From Nymphaea colorata (taxonomy: Eukaryota; Streptophyta; Magnoliopsida; Nymphaeales; Nymphaeaceae), in contig NC_045143.1 of assembly GCF_008831285.2 (NCBI RefSeq), positions 23,500,302 through 23,564,301 on the forward strand: DNA of 64,000 nucleotides, given 5' to 3'. The notes under the pieces are model-generated. The model saw only the letters and a list, made by a program, of their open reading frames with translations, did not search any database and was not told the DNA's origin. This document shows positions 1 through 14,184 of this stretch, piece by piece (position 1 is the stretch's first letter; each line of letters opens with the position of its first letter). Position numbers and translations under genes: made by a program.

Positions 1-2570
1 AGGATGGATTGGATTTTCTCAATGGTCACAATATTTGCCTACGCTTCGGGTCGGTACAAATTTTTCTCCGTCATCCAGCCTAGACATTCCATGAGTATTT
101 GTACGATTAGATTCACCAGAAGTTCTAGGTTAACTGAAAAGTTGGAGGGCACAGATTTGGGTTTTCCTTTTGCCACTATTTTGTAGATATGCATCATTTA
201 ATTTTGTTTAAAATAAAGCTGGGAGGCCTTTACAATAAAAAATTGGTTTGCATCAACAAAAAAATAAATGTAAGTTTGAAGTGTAGTTTGTATATATATA
301 TATATATATATAAAAAATATAGTTTGTGAATGAAGACTCTGGCAATCTAGAGTCAGCAGGCTTTTAAGCAGATGATTGAGATAAAAGGAATGAAAAAATA
401 ATGTAAACTAATATGACATAACAAAAATGTCCATCACCTTTTTTCTCATTGTTTTGCTCTTAATGTTGATTAAAATGGCCTCGATTAGATGGTTGGGTGA
501 GTTTAAAAAGTCAAAGTAGTGAACTTTTCTTTGATTCAAAGGTTTGATGTAATTCTACATTTGGTTTAAACTTGAATTGAAGTAGTTGGGTTCAACAAGA
601 AAAACTGTATCCACCTAGTTGTATGAGAAGGACATGGTACCTTCATACCGAGTCTCATAAATATCCAATTCCTCACTGATACCTGTCATATCCAAACTTA
701 ATTTCATGTAAACCATTGGATGCTATTTAGTATTTCTACATGCAAATGGTTTTATACAGTGGTAGCTACTTGATTTTCTGAATATGATCCACGATTGCCT
801 CTACTTGGAGCCAACCGAATTTCCAACCTTTCTTACTGGATCCCAATAAATCTATACTGGATCCAAATATGATCCAGGATTGCGATAAATGTACCCGTAC
901 AGAGTTACATTATTCCAGAGAATGCATAACACTGATCTTTTAGATCCATACCCTAAAATGGACTGAAGATAAAGCTGAGTGAATCCTCGGGAGGCATTTA
1001 TTCAGCAACAGTATTATATTGTTCCTGTCCCAACAAATGGAACAAATTTATTGAACACTTAAACACAGTGACTTATTTTTTGAGGATGTTGACGGGACAG
1101 TAAAGAGTGTTATTATTGCCGAACAGCTCATAGAACAACCGCATAATTCACGCGTCAGCTAAACGCATAGGAAATACGACTCCCATCGAACTTAATAGAG
1201 CCAAAAGTGAAACTCAAGGGTGTATGCAACCCATCTGCATCTCTCCTCGCTAATTCTTCCGATGTGAAAAAGTAACTATGCTAATTAAGCTGAACAATGA
1301 TTCCCTATATTTTATACTTAAAAACTTGGATATAGTAGTAGTTGCATCCATTGTGAATCAAATCCGTTTGCATGGAGGCAAGTAAATATTAACCTTTGTT
1401 AATGGGTTGGAATGAAATTATTCCCCCAGTTTATACTGTTCTAAAACATGCAAAATAATAAGTTATGGTGTTCCAATAAATGCATAATATTGTACTTTTA
1501 GATGCATAACCTATATGGTGGAAGACAGAGACGGAACCCTATTGAATGGATTTTGATGATGGCAGTTTTTTTTTGTTCAGAGAAATGCATGCTATGCTAT
1601 TGGCTTTGAGACAGATACCCTATGCGAATTGATGATGAGAGTTGAGAGAACCCTGAAGTGACCTTATAAATTCGGATCAGCAAAATGGCTTGGAAGTCGG
1701 ATACCAATCGTATTAACTGGAGCCAAAAGTAAATCTTAAACCATATCCTAGTCAAGCATGTTGACAACACAAAAAGAAAAAAAAAAAATCATTATTGACT
1801 TGGATAGCTGAGTAGGCTAGAGATGGTGAAGAAGCCTGACTAGTACAATTCACGCTCAACTTAGTTGAAACTCACCCTAATCTCTATCACAATTTGCATT
1901 TAAACACAAAATGGAGATGGTCTTATGCACATTAATGTTACGGCACCCTGAAAACATAGTTTTCGTACAAACCGAGTGTCTTTTGGAACGTGTGTCGTGA
2001 GACCAAAATGACGTTCCATTGGGGAAAGGGTGGGTTAAAAAACATATGTTTATGAAAACAGAATGTGTGAGACAAAACTAATACAACATTTTTTGAGAAA
2101 AAACTGGGCGACCAACCCAGTTTAGATCATTATCAAAACACAACTTACATGGCGTTTTCATAAAGGTAACCAGACAAGCCCTAAGACTTCATCCCTTCGA
2201 CCAGGGACCTTATTTTCTTCATCAAATCCACTTGTCCGTTAACCAGACCATCAAAATGCCAGCAGGTGTTACCTGCATTGAGCTCGTCCAGGCGACCTGA
2301 TCTCACTTAAACGTTTTTAAGAAAGGACAAGAAATGAAACAAAGTCGCTGAGTCATTTGGTCTTTGCTAAGTTTAACAGGTTATAACTACCACAGCATTA
2401 AAAAAAAAAAGGTCCCCTCCACGAATAAACAAATTGTTTTCACTTGCAATAGTGTGGGAAAAAGCAACTAACTAGGAATGGGAAAAAACGCAAAATCGAG
2501 GGGATTGACGCACAAGCTAACAAAAACTCCACGGCCTTCACCTTGAACACAACTGGACAATAACAAAGAG
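1..2570. other. Gene-free spacer with decayed repeats
   Basis: I see no supportable coding exon here. It holds a short (TA)n tract at about 291-312 and a degenerate inverted-repeat element near 1,000-1,125: the arms around the GGGACAGTAA and TTATTGCC motifs are loosely complementary and resemble those at 55,056-55,229. A diverged duplication is also visible: the stretch with GAATGCATAA and CTTTTAGAT near 920-960 recurs near 1,478-1,520, and an AGCCAAAAGT motif follows each copy. A 60-codon open frame at 4-186 matches nothing I recognise. Confidence 0.5.
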
Positions 2571-2580
2571 CGGGGCAAGT

Positions 2581-6083
<3,503 letters not shown>

Positions 6084-6112
6084 TTCGATTTCCTTCTTGT
6101 GGGAAGAAGCTC

Positions 6113-6208
6113 GGAAACCCTAGGCGATTGCCTGCTCCCGCCTCAAAAACTCTAGCCGCGAGAAGGCTGTTCTACCTTTTGTATGGCTCTTCCGGAGGCT
6201 AGGGTTTC
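6113..6208 (-). promoter_or_regulatory. Two telo-box motifs at the RPS14 5' end
   Basis: On the minus strand a GAAACCCTAGCC motif lies at 6197-6208. A second telo-box-type site lies at about 6113-6126, in the 5' leader about 30 bases before the ATG, and reads GGAAACCCTAGG on the plus strand. Telo boxes (AAACCCTA) are enriched near transcription starts of plant ribosomal protein genes, which fits RPS14. The exact transcription start is not determined. Confidence 0.6.
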
Positions 6209-6287
6209 GCAAGTGAGTTTCAATGCACGAGGCTAAAAACAAAGCGGATATGGGTCGAATTCAATTAGAACCGCAGCAGAATTCGAC

Positions 6288-6381
6288 ACTTTCGGATCCG
6301 GATCCAAATAAGAACCGGTTTAGATCATTGGAATTCAAATCCAAATGTGAACTATGGGCAATGGATCCGGATAAAATGGTA
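6288..6381. repeat. Dispersed 95-bp repeat, copy 1
   Basis: Shared almost base for base with 21055-21153, including the AAGAACCGGTTTAGATCATT and TCCAAATGTGAACTATGGGC cores. It lies directly upstream of the RPS14 leader. GGATCC- and ACCGGTT-rich words link it in style to the minisatellites at 15,870-16,720. It is probably the end of an unidentified transposon family. Confidence 0.75.
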
Positions 6382-7851
6382 AGAGGAGGGTCCTTTTTAA
6401 ATAATGTTATTCTTATTTTACGAGACATTTGATTATTTCGTATTTGAATCAATCCACATAATAATATGTGGATGTGATGTGATGATATGCTTTTGTTGAT
6501 ACGATAAAAGTTTCCGTTTAGTCTTCATGAACCTAAGAGTCTCAGGTCAGACTTAACATATACACTTAAAATTCTTATTTTAATTCTTTGCATTCAAAAC
6601 TGTAGATCCGAAGAGGAAGGTCTGATATTAAATCTGATCCTAAAGATTTTATATCACGAGCAATCACACGCCCCTTTACACATTTGTATTCAGGGCATCT
6701 TGTTCTTCTCAACAGTGACGCGAACCAGGCTGTGCCGACTGACAAGAACGAGTGGTATCAGCCTTTTTTTTTTCTTTATGGGAAGAATATATATATATAT
6801 ATATATATAAGAAGGCACACATTAATATATATGAGGTAACACATTGTATGGCAGAATATCAATATATCACAGCTCATGTACGTATTGGGGTATTTCCACA
6901 TCCATCCCGCTGAGTTATTCACAGCTCGTACTCCAGAAGAACAAGCGGTACCTTGTCTCTACCTCCTTCTCTCATGAGATGAGTAGTTCAAAACCATCTG
7001 GTCGTACATTGTTCGGGTAAAAGTTACAGATAGCAATCAGAATAACCAGAACTCAGCCACAAAGAAGAAGATATGCAGCTCCCGGAGGCATTGCCGGCGC
7101 ATGGAGCGAGGCTGTATTGTTCTGCACTTGCCGTTGAAAATCCAGTGATAGACGCATCAGCTGCCAGCGAGAGAAGAATCTCGTCTCTGTTCTGCAGTGT
7201 AGTACTGTTGTCGATCCTTTTGTTTGAGCCTTTATAGCAAACGCTTGTCGGTGGGAGCGAGTGCAAGTATTGCAAAAGAGCTTTCGAGTCTGATCATTGA
7301 CAAGGAGGTCTGTAACTGTAGCAGGATGATCTTTTTATAAAGTTAAAGCTCTTGCCAGAAGAAGCCAGGTTTCCTTGCCTAGGAGAAAGCATCCTGATTT
7401 TATAACAAGGCGTCCTTAAAAAAAATTTGGGCAGTGATAAGCCAAGGTGGATAATTAATTTTCAAGATTAATACCTTGATTAAAATAAAAGTTGGACAAG
7501 GTCAAATTCGAATGTGGCTTGACACCTGCTGGGATAGAAGCCAACATCTTTTTCCTTTCTCTTTTTCTACTTTCTCCGTGAAAATGTAAAGTTGGTTCAA
7601 TCAAATCAATCCGTTTTCTGTAATGTGGAAAGATCAATTGTACTGTTTCATGAATATGAAAATAAAGTTCATTCGTTTATTAATAAAATAGCCAGTTTAC
7701 ATCCGTACATTGACATAAAGACAGTTAACATAGAGAGATCTGATATGATAGGAACAAACAATTTCAGTTCTGAGATTGGATTCCTAAGGCAAGCAATCAA
7801 ACCTCCTTTATGCCCCAGAAAGTCACTGCCCTCTCGAAAACAGGAACCTCA
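6382..7851. other. Spacer upstream of RPS14
   Basis: AT-rich sequence with a (TA)n tract at about 6,788-6,809. A minus-strand 83-codon open frame at 7,024-7,275 has no recognisable domain. I see no supportable gene. Confidence 0.4.
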
Positions 7852-7859
7852 CATGAGAG

Positions 7860-8019
7860 TAGGAGTGGGCATCGGGCCGGGCTGAGCCAGCCCGGCCCAA
7901 TGGGGGGAAGGGGGGAAGGAGAGGTCCCAGGCGGAGGGGAGGGAGGAGGAGGAGGATGGGGGACGGGCCGGGCCGGGTACCAAGTACTCGCCGGCGGCCC
8001 GGCCCGACACCCAGACCTA
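7860..8019. mobile_element. hAT-type miniature element with 8-bp target duplication
   Basis: 160-bp GC-rich element flanked by perfect 8-bp direct repeats CATGAGAG at 7852-7859 and 8020-8027. The ends are imperfect inverted repeats: TAGGAGTGGG on the left, and TAGGTCTGGG as the reverse complement of the right end. The interior is GGCCCGGCC-rich with a G-rich centre. An 8-bp duplication plus TAGG-type ends is the hAT signature. It has no coding capacity. Its right end is about 100 bp from the larger element that starts at 8134. Confidence 0.8.
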
Positions 8020-8133
8020 CATGAGAGAATCCTGTCTACAGGACTAAGAAATTATTACAAAACTTCAAAGAAACTGCAACAGTTGGCAAGCTTCAATAAT
8101 AAAAGTAAAATGCTTGAGACATTGATTCTCAAT

Positions 8134-8330
8134 TAGGGCTGAACACAGTCGAGCCCGAGGTCGACTCGACTCAAGCTCGAATATAGCTCGACTATCCTGG
8201 CTCAAACTCGACTCGATAGTCACTCATCCTTACTTGTTGAGCTCGAGCTCAATTAAGGCTCGATAAACTCGTTTGGTACTCATCCTTATCGAGCTCGATT
8301 AAGGCTCGATTACCAAGGAAATCAAATGTC
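8134..8330. repeat. Left arm of the Pack-hAT: CTCGA-rich subterminal repeats
   Basis: Starts TAGGGCTGAACACAGTCGAG and continues with many GCTCGA, CTCGACT and GAGCTCGA words on both strands. It is matched by the arm at 13,125-13,325 in inverted orientation. It is non-coding. Confidence 0.7.
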
Positions 8331-8657
8331 CCATTGGCCGTTAATGTTTATCCTCATAATTATATTTTCCTATGAATTCCTAAAAAAACTTCAACTTAAA
8401 AAAATAATAATAAGAGGTCATATTTGAGTTGACAAAATTAAACATTATATGGGTTGGGAGTAAGATCTTATGAACATTATATATTTTCCTTTTGGTGCTA
8501 TGTTGTGAGAGTAGGAGCAACAGAAGAGATACCTGTAACCAACATAAGAATAAGTTCTACGCATCAATATCAAAGTCATCTTCAGTGATTGATGAAATAA
8601 TGGAACTAACACTCTTAAGGGAAAGCTTTCCGACTCTACCATGCAACCATTTACAGT

Positions 8658-8995
8658 TTATAAGTTTACAAGAACTCCCCTGTCTGCATAATGCTGAGGG
8701 TCTGGAGAAAGATCACATCTACAATCATCAAAGCCTTCATGGCAGAAATGGGGATTGACTTCATTTAACAGTTCATCATTTTGACCACAGCTTCTCAAAG
8801 CCTCCAATGCTTCCAAATACATGGGTCGACGAAGAACAAGTGAATTTTCTTTCATATACTGAAGAGTTAGAATCAGAACAAACATTTCCCTTGCTATTGA
8901 ACACTTATGGACAAGAATATTGCAAGTAACCTTGTCAGGCTGTACCCCAGCATTTTGCATTTTGCATAAGATGTCAAATGCCTCCTTGAATTTAC
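8658..8995 (-). pseudogene. 3' exon fragment of a pentatricopeptide-repeat protein gene
   Basis: A single 3' exon that follows a TATATAG acceptor and runs open to a TGA stop, 111 residues. Its start matches part of a PPR motif (FKEAFDILCKMQNAGVQPD then KVTCNILVHKCS), the helical-hairpin type used by organellar RNA-binding proteins. A non-repeat tail follows, containing EALRSCGQNDELLNEVNPHF. No upstream PPR exon was found before the next gene fragment at 9684, although family members usually carry ten or more motifs. It lies inside the hAT-type element, so I read it as a captured and 5'-truncated piece. The exon itself has no stop or frameshift. The exact source gene is not identified. Confidence 0.65.
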
Positions 8996-9683
8996 CTATA
9001 TACATTAAAATATTGAATTAAAATAAAAGTCTGAACAAATGAAGCTCGTGTAAGCACACTAGCTATCCAAATACACTAATTTTTAAGTGGCGCAGATGCA
9101 GGTAAAAACCAAACAGCCAGGAGAAGCACTAGAAAAGGGATGTGCAAATTCTTGGTGCTAATGATAAGTCATCATACATCATCCACTAATACATAATGAG
9201 TTTTTCTGTGTTTTCAGGAATTTCTGTGTCCAAAAAATTAGTGTCAATGCAGGACGTGAAAGCCAAGTGAAACTATCTGTTGACATAGCTTTGAAATGTG
9301 AACTTGGAAAAACTCTCAGATACGCTTCAATGTGGATGCATCAGACATCAAATGGCAATGAGATGGAGCAACTAGTTCACCTAAGAGTAAAAAATGGTGA
9401 CTGAAATAGTATTAACTACCACCACTTCCAAATGGAAAGTGACAGAAGCATATGAACTTTAAATACTGGTTGTGTGGAAATCTTGCAGAAAATAGCCTAA
9501 TTGATTTTCAATAGAAAAGTAGAAAGAAAAATACATGACACGTTCACAAGTGCCATTTCCAAAGATTGCTCAATGGAATATGATGTCACATGATATTCAG
9601 AATGTCTATGGATATAATGATTTACAAAGATGATGTGAGGATCTTTGCATGTTATCTACATCCATATCTTAAAGACTGCAACT

Positions 9684-10512
9684 TCATGCAACAAACTGAT
9701 GTGACAACCAGATTCCCAATGATACTATCCCTATAATAGCAAAAGCTTGGCTGAATTCAATGAAGATGTTCACTTGATCTTGATCAGGAGGCATTGCCGG
9801 ACAATTCGTTCTTCTGCAAATACAATGAAGTCATACTTCACTCACCAAGAATGACATAAAAAAGCATTAGTAGCTTAACGTGCATGGTAGAAGGCATGCA
9901 ATTATCTAAATTATGACATTATGTACATATGCTTATTTATAGCCAATCGGACCAAGCCTGATATTCTGAATGATGATGTTATACAACATGCAGTAATAAG
10001 CTTTATGAAATCCAGGAGACCATTTTAACAATGCTTACATTGTCCTGTGACTTTCGATCCTGAAAAACATAATTGAGCATTTGTCCAGTGAGAAAAGGGA
10101 TGAAACATATGCATTATATGAACTCAATACTAGACATGTATGGTCAAGTACCAAGGCAGCAAGGGCCATAGCTTCACAAGCGGACTGCAAGAAAAATGAA
10201 ATGCAGGTCAGTCATTGCTTAATATTTCAGCAGAAAATGGGAACCACCAAAATATTTGCCTGAACATCACCATGCTGACGAAGTTGATTTCTAACAAATC
10301 GTACAACATCTAAACTGAAAGCATCAACATGAAAATATTAGTGACCAAAACAATCATATGACTAAAAGAGTTCAACATGTTTGACTTTTGCAAACCAGCT
10401 CATGTAATCCCAGAGGCCATCTGATGCCAGGATTAAAAATTCTGCGTCCATGCCAAGAGCGACTTGGTATACGTCCGGAGTAGCAGTAACCCAGTCACCA
10501 TTCATTTTCACC
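9684..10512 (-). pseudogene. 3' part of a TAP38/PPH1-type protein phosphatase 2C gene
   Basis: Exons 10396-10512, 10260-10314, 10152-10184, 10039-10059 and 9684-9813 encode the C-terminal end of a PP2C. Visible motifs are NGDWVTATPDVYQVALG, EFLILASDGLWDYM (metal-binding DG), VVRFVRNQLRQHGDVQ and DRKSQDN. The last exon encodes a hydrophobic tail (FAIIGIVSLGIWLSHQF) typical of TAP38/PPH1 (PP2C57), the thylakoid phosphatase that dephosphorylates LHCII. Only about the last third is present; catalytic exons upstream are missing because another gene fragment begins at 10924. The short segment normally linking the SQDN motif to the tail (SIIIADLG in relatives) is not found. One junction uses a GC donor (CAG/gcaaat). 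I infer a captured, decaying fragment rather than a working enzyme. Confidence 0.75.
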
Positions 10513-10923
10513 CTGGAAAGAAAATAAAATAAATAAAATCAGCCGAAAGTTTTCCTTGCCCCATAGCTAGTAGTTTGAGCTATTAGAAGAGAAACCAGAA
10601 AAAATTGTCATTTGCTTTTGCTTCTGATGGTTTCTACGGAATCACAGACCTGCTTGTTATATTGTCACCTATTTAATCATCGTCACTAGCTAAGAAAATC
10701 TCCAGTAGGATTATAGGATATCATGCCAGTGCTGTGTGCTACTTGAAATGGCAGATAAAAAATAGATATGTATTCCAACACGAAGTCAAAGGACCTTCAT
10801 GAGGAAAGCAATGATCTGCAGGATAAACACACCAGATATATGAACAAGATAAAAGCATTGAATTTCATTTAAAGCTAAAGAGCACCAAAGGTATTTTCAC
10901 TGTTCACACCTGAAAAAGTTTCT

Positions 10924-12832
10924 TCATGACACTTTTGATGCTAATATCTCATTCAGCCTTGCAGACTTTTGACCCTTGTGGAGCAAACGTGATGGAAGCA
11001 CAGAAGAAAGAACAAATACAAATGCGATACAAAGGATTGCTAAAATTCCAACCCACCAAGCCTTGTATGGAATCCCAAGTAAAAGTTCATCACATACTGC
11101 ATTTGGGAACAAAAATTGAAACTAGTAAGTATACAAAAGAACTTATTTGGAATTACCCAGATCCACCATTTGTTTCGTCTTTCAAGACAGAAAAAGGTAA
11201 ATTGAAGAGGATGAACTCTTTGTATGTATTGAATTTGTTCATCAATATTTATTCATGGCAAATCATATAATGCTTTTATTGGGATAATAAATATAGATCA
11301 ACAGTCTGCATTAAGTCGCCAACATGAGAAGTATGAGTTTAAGACCTTCGAGTTGAAGAAGCTCAACAATTCAATGCCCCGAGTGTATCTCTTGGCATAA
11401 TCTGGTAGGGTCAGCCTACTCCCCTTTGCCAATTGGAAAAAAGGGTCTTCACAAATTTAGGAGCTCAATCGAGTGGGCAGCCAAATGACAAAAGCCAAAG
11501 ATCAAGTCATCAGTTGCAGTGACTGAGACAGTAACAATATACCTTTAGCACCCATTTGTGTTCTGCCATACTTAGGAAATAATTCAGTACCTATGGTAGG
11601 GCAGCTGATTAATCGTGTAAATTCCTTACCAATGTTAAACATATCCTTTAGATGTGGCTTTGCAACAACACCTTCCGGCTGAACATACACTAAAGCACCC
11701 TCACTTGTGTCTTCATTGTTCTCCTAACAACGAGAGCAATCATAATAGTTAGTATGTATAAGACATCACTTGCTTTCCTAATTACACTCATAAATGATTG
11801 AAAAACAGTTAGAAACCAACCAAACTGTGACCTCCAGATCTGAAAATCAGCTTCTCAGTGTTAAGCAATCTTCTGAGACTAAAAGCACGTTCTTGTTCAA
11901 AGTTCCCCCTCTTCAATTCAATGGAAAAACTTGCTGGAATCTAATGAGTCATGGGATCAATATTATCTTAAATGGGCATCATGGTGAACATCAAGAATCA
12001 GCAAGGGATACTGAAATACGTACAGAAGCAGGGTAAGATATCTTCACTTCATACCAATGTAGAGGTTTCAGACCAATTAACTTGTAATAGCGGCTACCCA
12101 TTTGTAAAGGTAAAGTTTCATTATGCAATTCTAGTCCAACAGACAGTTCCTTCATATCAGATCTGCGAAACAAATAACAAAGTAAACTTCACAGACGAGA
12201 AAACGTACAACAGTATAAAGATGGGTAACTCAGGAACATTATAAATTTGAAACTAAGAAGCTTCCAGGTTAAGAAAACTAACGTAGTTCCAAGCTCAGAA
12301 GATACACTGCAAATAAAACACAGATGAAGGCAAAGCAGAATACTCAGAGCTGCCATCTAACTGGTTGGGAGGAAAATAGCAGATAAGTAGGAAAATTGCA
12401 CCATAGAACTGGACTCCCAGGCTGCCATGAAAATAGTGACAAATGATCAGTTATTCCAAACAAAAAGGCAAAACTCAACCACCAAAATGACACATCATTT
12501 AAAAATTTATGCTTTCATCAAATCATGTAACATGTTTAGCATGTCTCAGACTCATATATATTTCACCTCACGCTGCAAAAGAGATGAGCAGAGCGCAACA
12601 AGTGTATCTGGTTCTTCGTGGGAACCAGGGAGAGGCATTCGGATGTGTCCGAGGAGACGGAGAGGGAAAAGCGTCTGCAGGAGGAACCGAAAATATGAAT
12701 CGCGATGAAAACGAGAGAGAGAATGCAGAAAGAAAGCGTGAGAGAGAGAGAGAACTTGCACAGGCAGGAACCTTGGTCAGCTTGAAGGGAGAAGCGCCAG
12801 AAGGCTGAAGCAGAGAGCACACGCAGACGCAA
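10924..12832 (-). CDS. Single-pass membrane protein gene, five exons, inside the hAT-type element
   Basis: Exons 12567-12832 (tentative), 12024-12162, 11821-11940, 11630-11723 and 10924-11096 join with GT-AG sites and matching phases into an open frame of about 263 residues. The order is: an N-terminal exon with a hydrophobic stretch (LSLTLSFCILSLVFIAIHIF) that could be a signal peptide; an ectodomain with VGLELHNETLPLQMGSRYYK, GLKPLHWYEVKISYPAS and RRLLNTEKLIF; then CDELLLGIPYKAWW leading into a membrane segment (VGILAILCIAFVFVLSSVLP) and a basic tail ending at TGA. I recognise it as a conserved plant family but cannot name it or assign a function. It is the only cargo of the element that looks intact. 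The first exon lies in GA-rich, repeat-like DNA and could be a chimeric replacement for the original 5' exon. Confidence 0.6.
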
Positions 12833-13324
12833 GAGCGGAGAGCACAGGCACAGGCAGGAACCTTCGGCTGAAGGCGGAGCAGCCGGCTGAGTCGCTGACC
12901 TTGAAGGCTGAAGTGTCCCACGGCCGCGGACGACGGAACTAGGAAAAACGCAGTCACAGACGGAGAACTGGAGAAGAGAAGGAGAAGTCGGAGAGACCGA
13001 GAGAGGGAGAGTCGGAGTCTGAGAGAGAGAGAAGTGAGAACGAAAAAAGGAAACCTAAGCGAAAAAGAGTTTCCCGCTTTCTCATCTGAACCGGTTTTTT
13101 AAAACCGGTTCATTAACTAATCGAAACGAGTAGAGCTTTAACGAGTTCGTTAAGTAGTTCATTTAAGTGAACTCGAACTCGAACTCGAACTCGAGTGAAT
13201 TAGTTAAACGAGTCGACTCGTCAACTCGAGCTTGACTCGTTTAACTAAATAAGCAGCTCGAACTCGCTTACGAGTCGAGCTTAAATGAGTCAAACTCGAG
13301 TAGCTCGACTCGTTGTGCACCTCT
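12640..13324. repeat. GA-rich block and right arm of the Pack-hAT
   Basis: 12,700-13,070 is GA-rich and includes an internal near-repeat of GCACAGGCAGGAACCTT. A near-palindrome GAACCGGTTTT/AAAACCGGTTC lies at about 13,088-13,111. From 13,125 the CTCGA/ACTCG words build up to the end CTCGACTCGTTGTGCACCTC. This arm is the inverted partner of 8134-8330. Confidence 0.6.
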
Positions 13325-13333
13325 ATTCTCAAT

Positions 13334-13962
13334 GCCCAGAAAAAGCTCGTTTATCAGTAAGCAATTGTCGTCACTTAGCTCAGATTTTTAGCCAGACGGA
13401 GTGGTAAGGCTGGCCATTGTTCGACAATTGTTCAGGCAGATGACTTTCTATAGCGTAAGTAACAGTACTGCTTACTGACTGGTATGACTTGACTAGGACT
13501 ACCCCACAAGGTGATCTTGGCAAGCCAATGTCCTCGCACCTAGGTGGCCAAGAAAGTGGTCTAAGGTGAAGAAAAAGACAACTTTGTTTAATATCTTTTT
13601 GCCATTTTTTTTTATCAGAGGCCACCCAGAAAATGGTCAGACTTACGTCGCCTAAATGAAGTGGTGCTATTCTGACAATTTCCCACCAGCCACCAGATGA
13701 AAATGGTCCAGAAAGTGCTTTATCCCCCCAACTGTAGTGCTGTGAGGGGTTCATCGTGTCACCACCTCCATACAAAACCTAGTTTTCTATTAGCAAAACA
13801 GACATAAAACTTTGTTCCTCGTATTCTTGAACTCTTGCAGATTCATTTGTATGTTTGTTTGTGCACTTTCTGTCTTCGGTTGTTATTTTTCTTTGTTTTA
13901 TTAGTTTCCTAGTTAGAATTTAAAGGTTTTAGAGTAAAATTATAGTTTATTTGAGTTAGTAA
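13334..13962. other. Spacer between two mobile elements
   Basis: A 131-codon minus-strand open frame spans 13,380-13,775 but has no domain I can recognise, no splice context and no repeat signature. The rest is AT-rich. I cannot assign a function. Confidence 0.35.
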
Positions 13963-14184
13963 TGTTGGGACTGGTTCGTGTCAAAGTTTTCTAGAGTCAA
14001 TTTGAGTCTTTTTGAACTATTAAAAAGTGGACAAGGGTCTACTTATTATTTTTTATATAGTGGACTGAAATTGTAAATATGTAGTCAAGACCCTAATATC
14101 TTTTAATATGAGATTAGGGTTATGTGAATGCATATGAAAGTTTCCTTTCTCTCTCTCGTCCTTTTCTTCCTCCAATATTCAACA
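13963..14184 (+). repeat. 5' LTR of Copia A with adjacent primer-binding site
   Basis: 222 bp bounded by TGTTG and CAACA. The PBS TGGTATCAGAGC begins at the next base. No partner 3' LTR is present in the window. Confidence 0.75.

Larger units (their letters stand above)
8126..13333. mobile_element. Non-autonomous hAT-type element carrying three host gene fragments (Pack-hAT)
   Basis: Direct repeats TTCTCAAT occur at 8126-8133 and 13326-13333; one further base (A) also matches, giving ATTCTCAAT. Between them the DNA starts TAGGGCTGAACACAG and ends with the complement of TAGAGGTGCACAACG. These are imperfect terminal inverted repeats fitting the hAT end consensus YARNG. The 200 bp inside each end are packed with CTCGA/TCGAG words, as expected of subterminal transposase-binding repeats. 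The same end sequence bounds 27026-27407, and a single end lies near 25,450. No transposase is present. The 5.2-kb interior holds minus-strand pieces of three unrelated host genes: a PPR 3' exon, a TAP38-type PP2C 3' part, and a membrane-protein gene. I infer gene capture; hAT is preferred over Mutator because of the end sequence. Confidence 0.75.

Noticed and set aside
7024-7275. 83-codon minus-strand ORF
   Set aside because: Composition is not distinctive and there is no recognisable motif.
9684-10512. Functional PP2C gene
   Set aside because: No upstream catalytic exons before the next gene fragment, and a missing segment before the last exon.
12568-12957. 129-codon minus-strand frame overlapping exon 1 of the membrane-protein gene
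   Set aside because: Its frame does not match the phase needed to join exon 12024-12162; the other frame does.
8126-13333. Mutator (Pack-MULE) interpretation of the gene-carrying element
   Set aside because: A 9-bp duplication is possible if the ambiguous A is counted, but the TAGGG/TAGAG ends fit hAT, and the arms are short CTCGA arrays rather than long conserved Mutator inverted repeats. Not fully excluded.
13380-13775. 131-codon minus-strand ORF
   Set aside because: No domain, splice context or homologue recognised; it may be chance or a decayed element.
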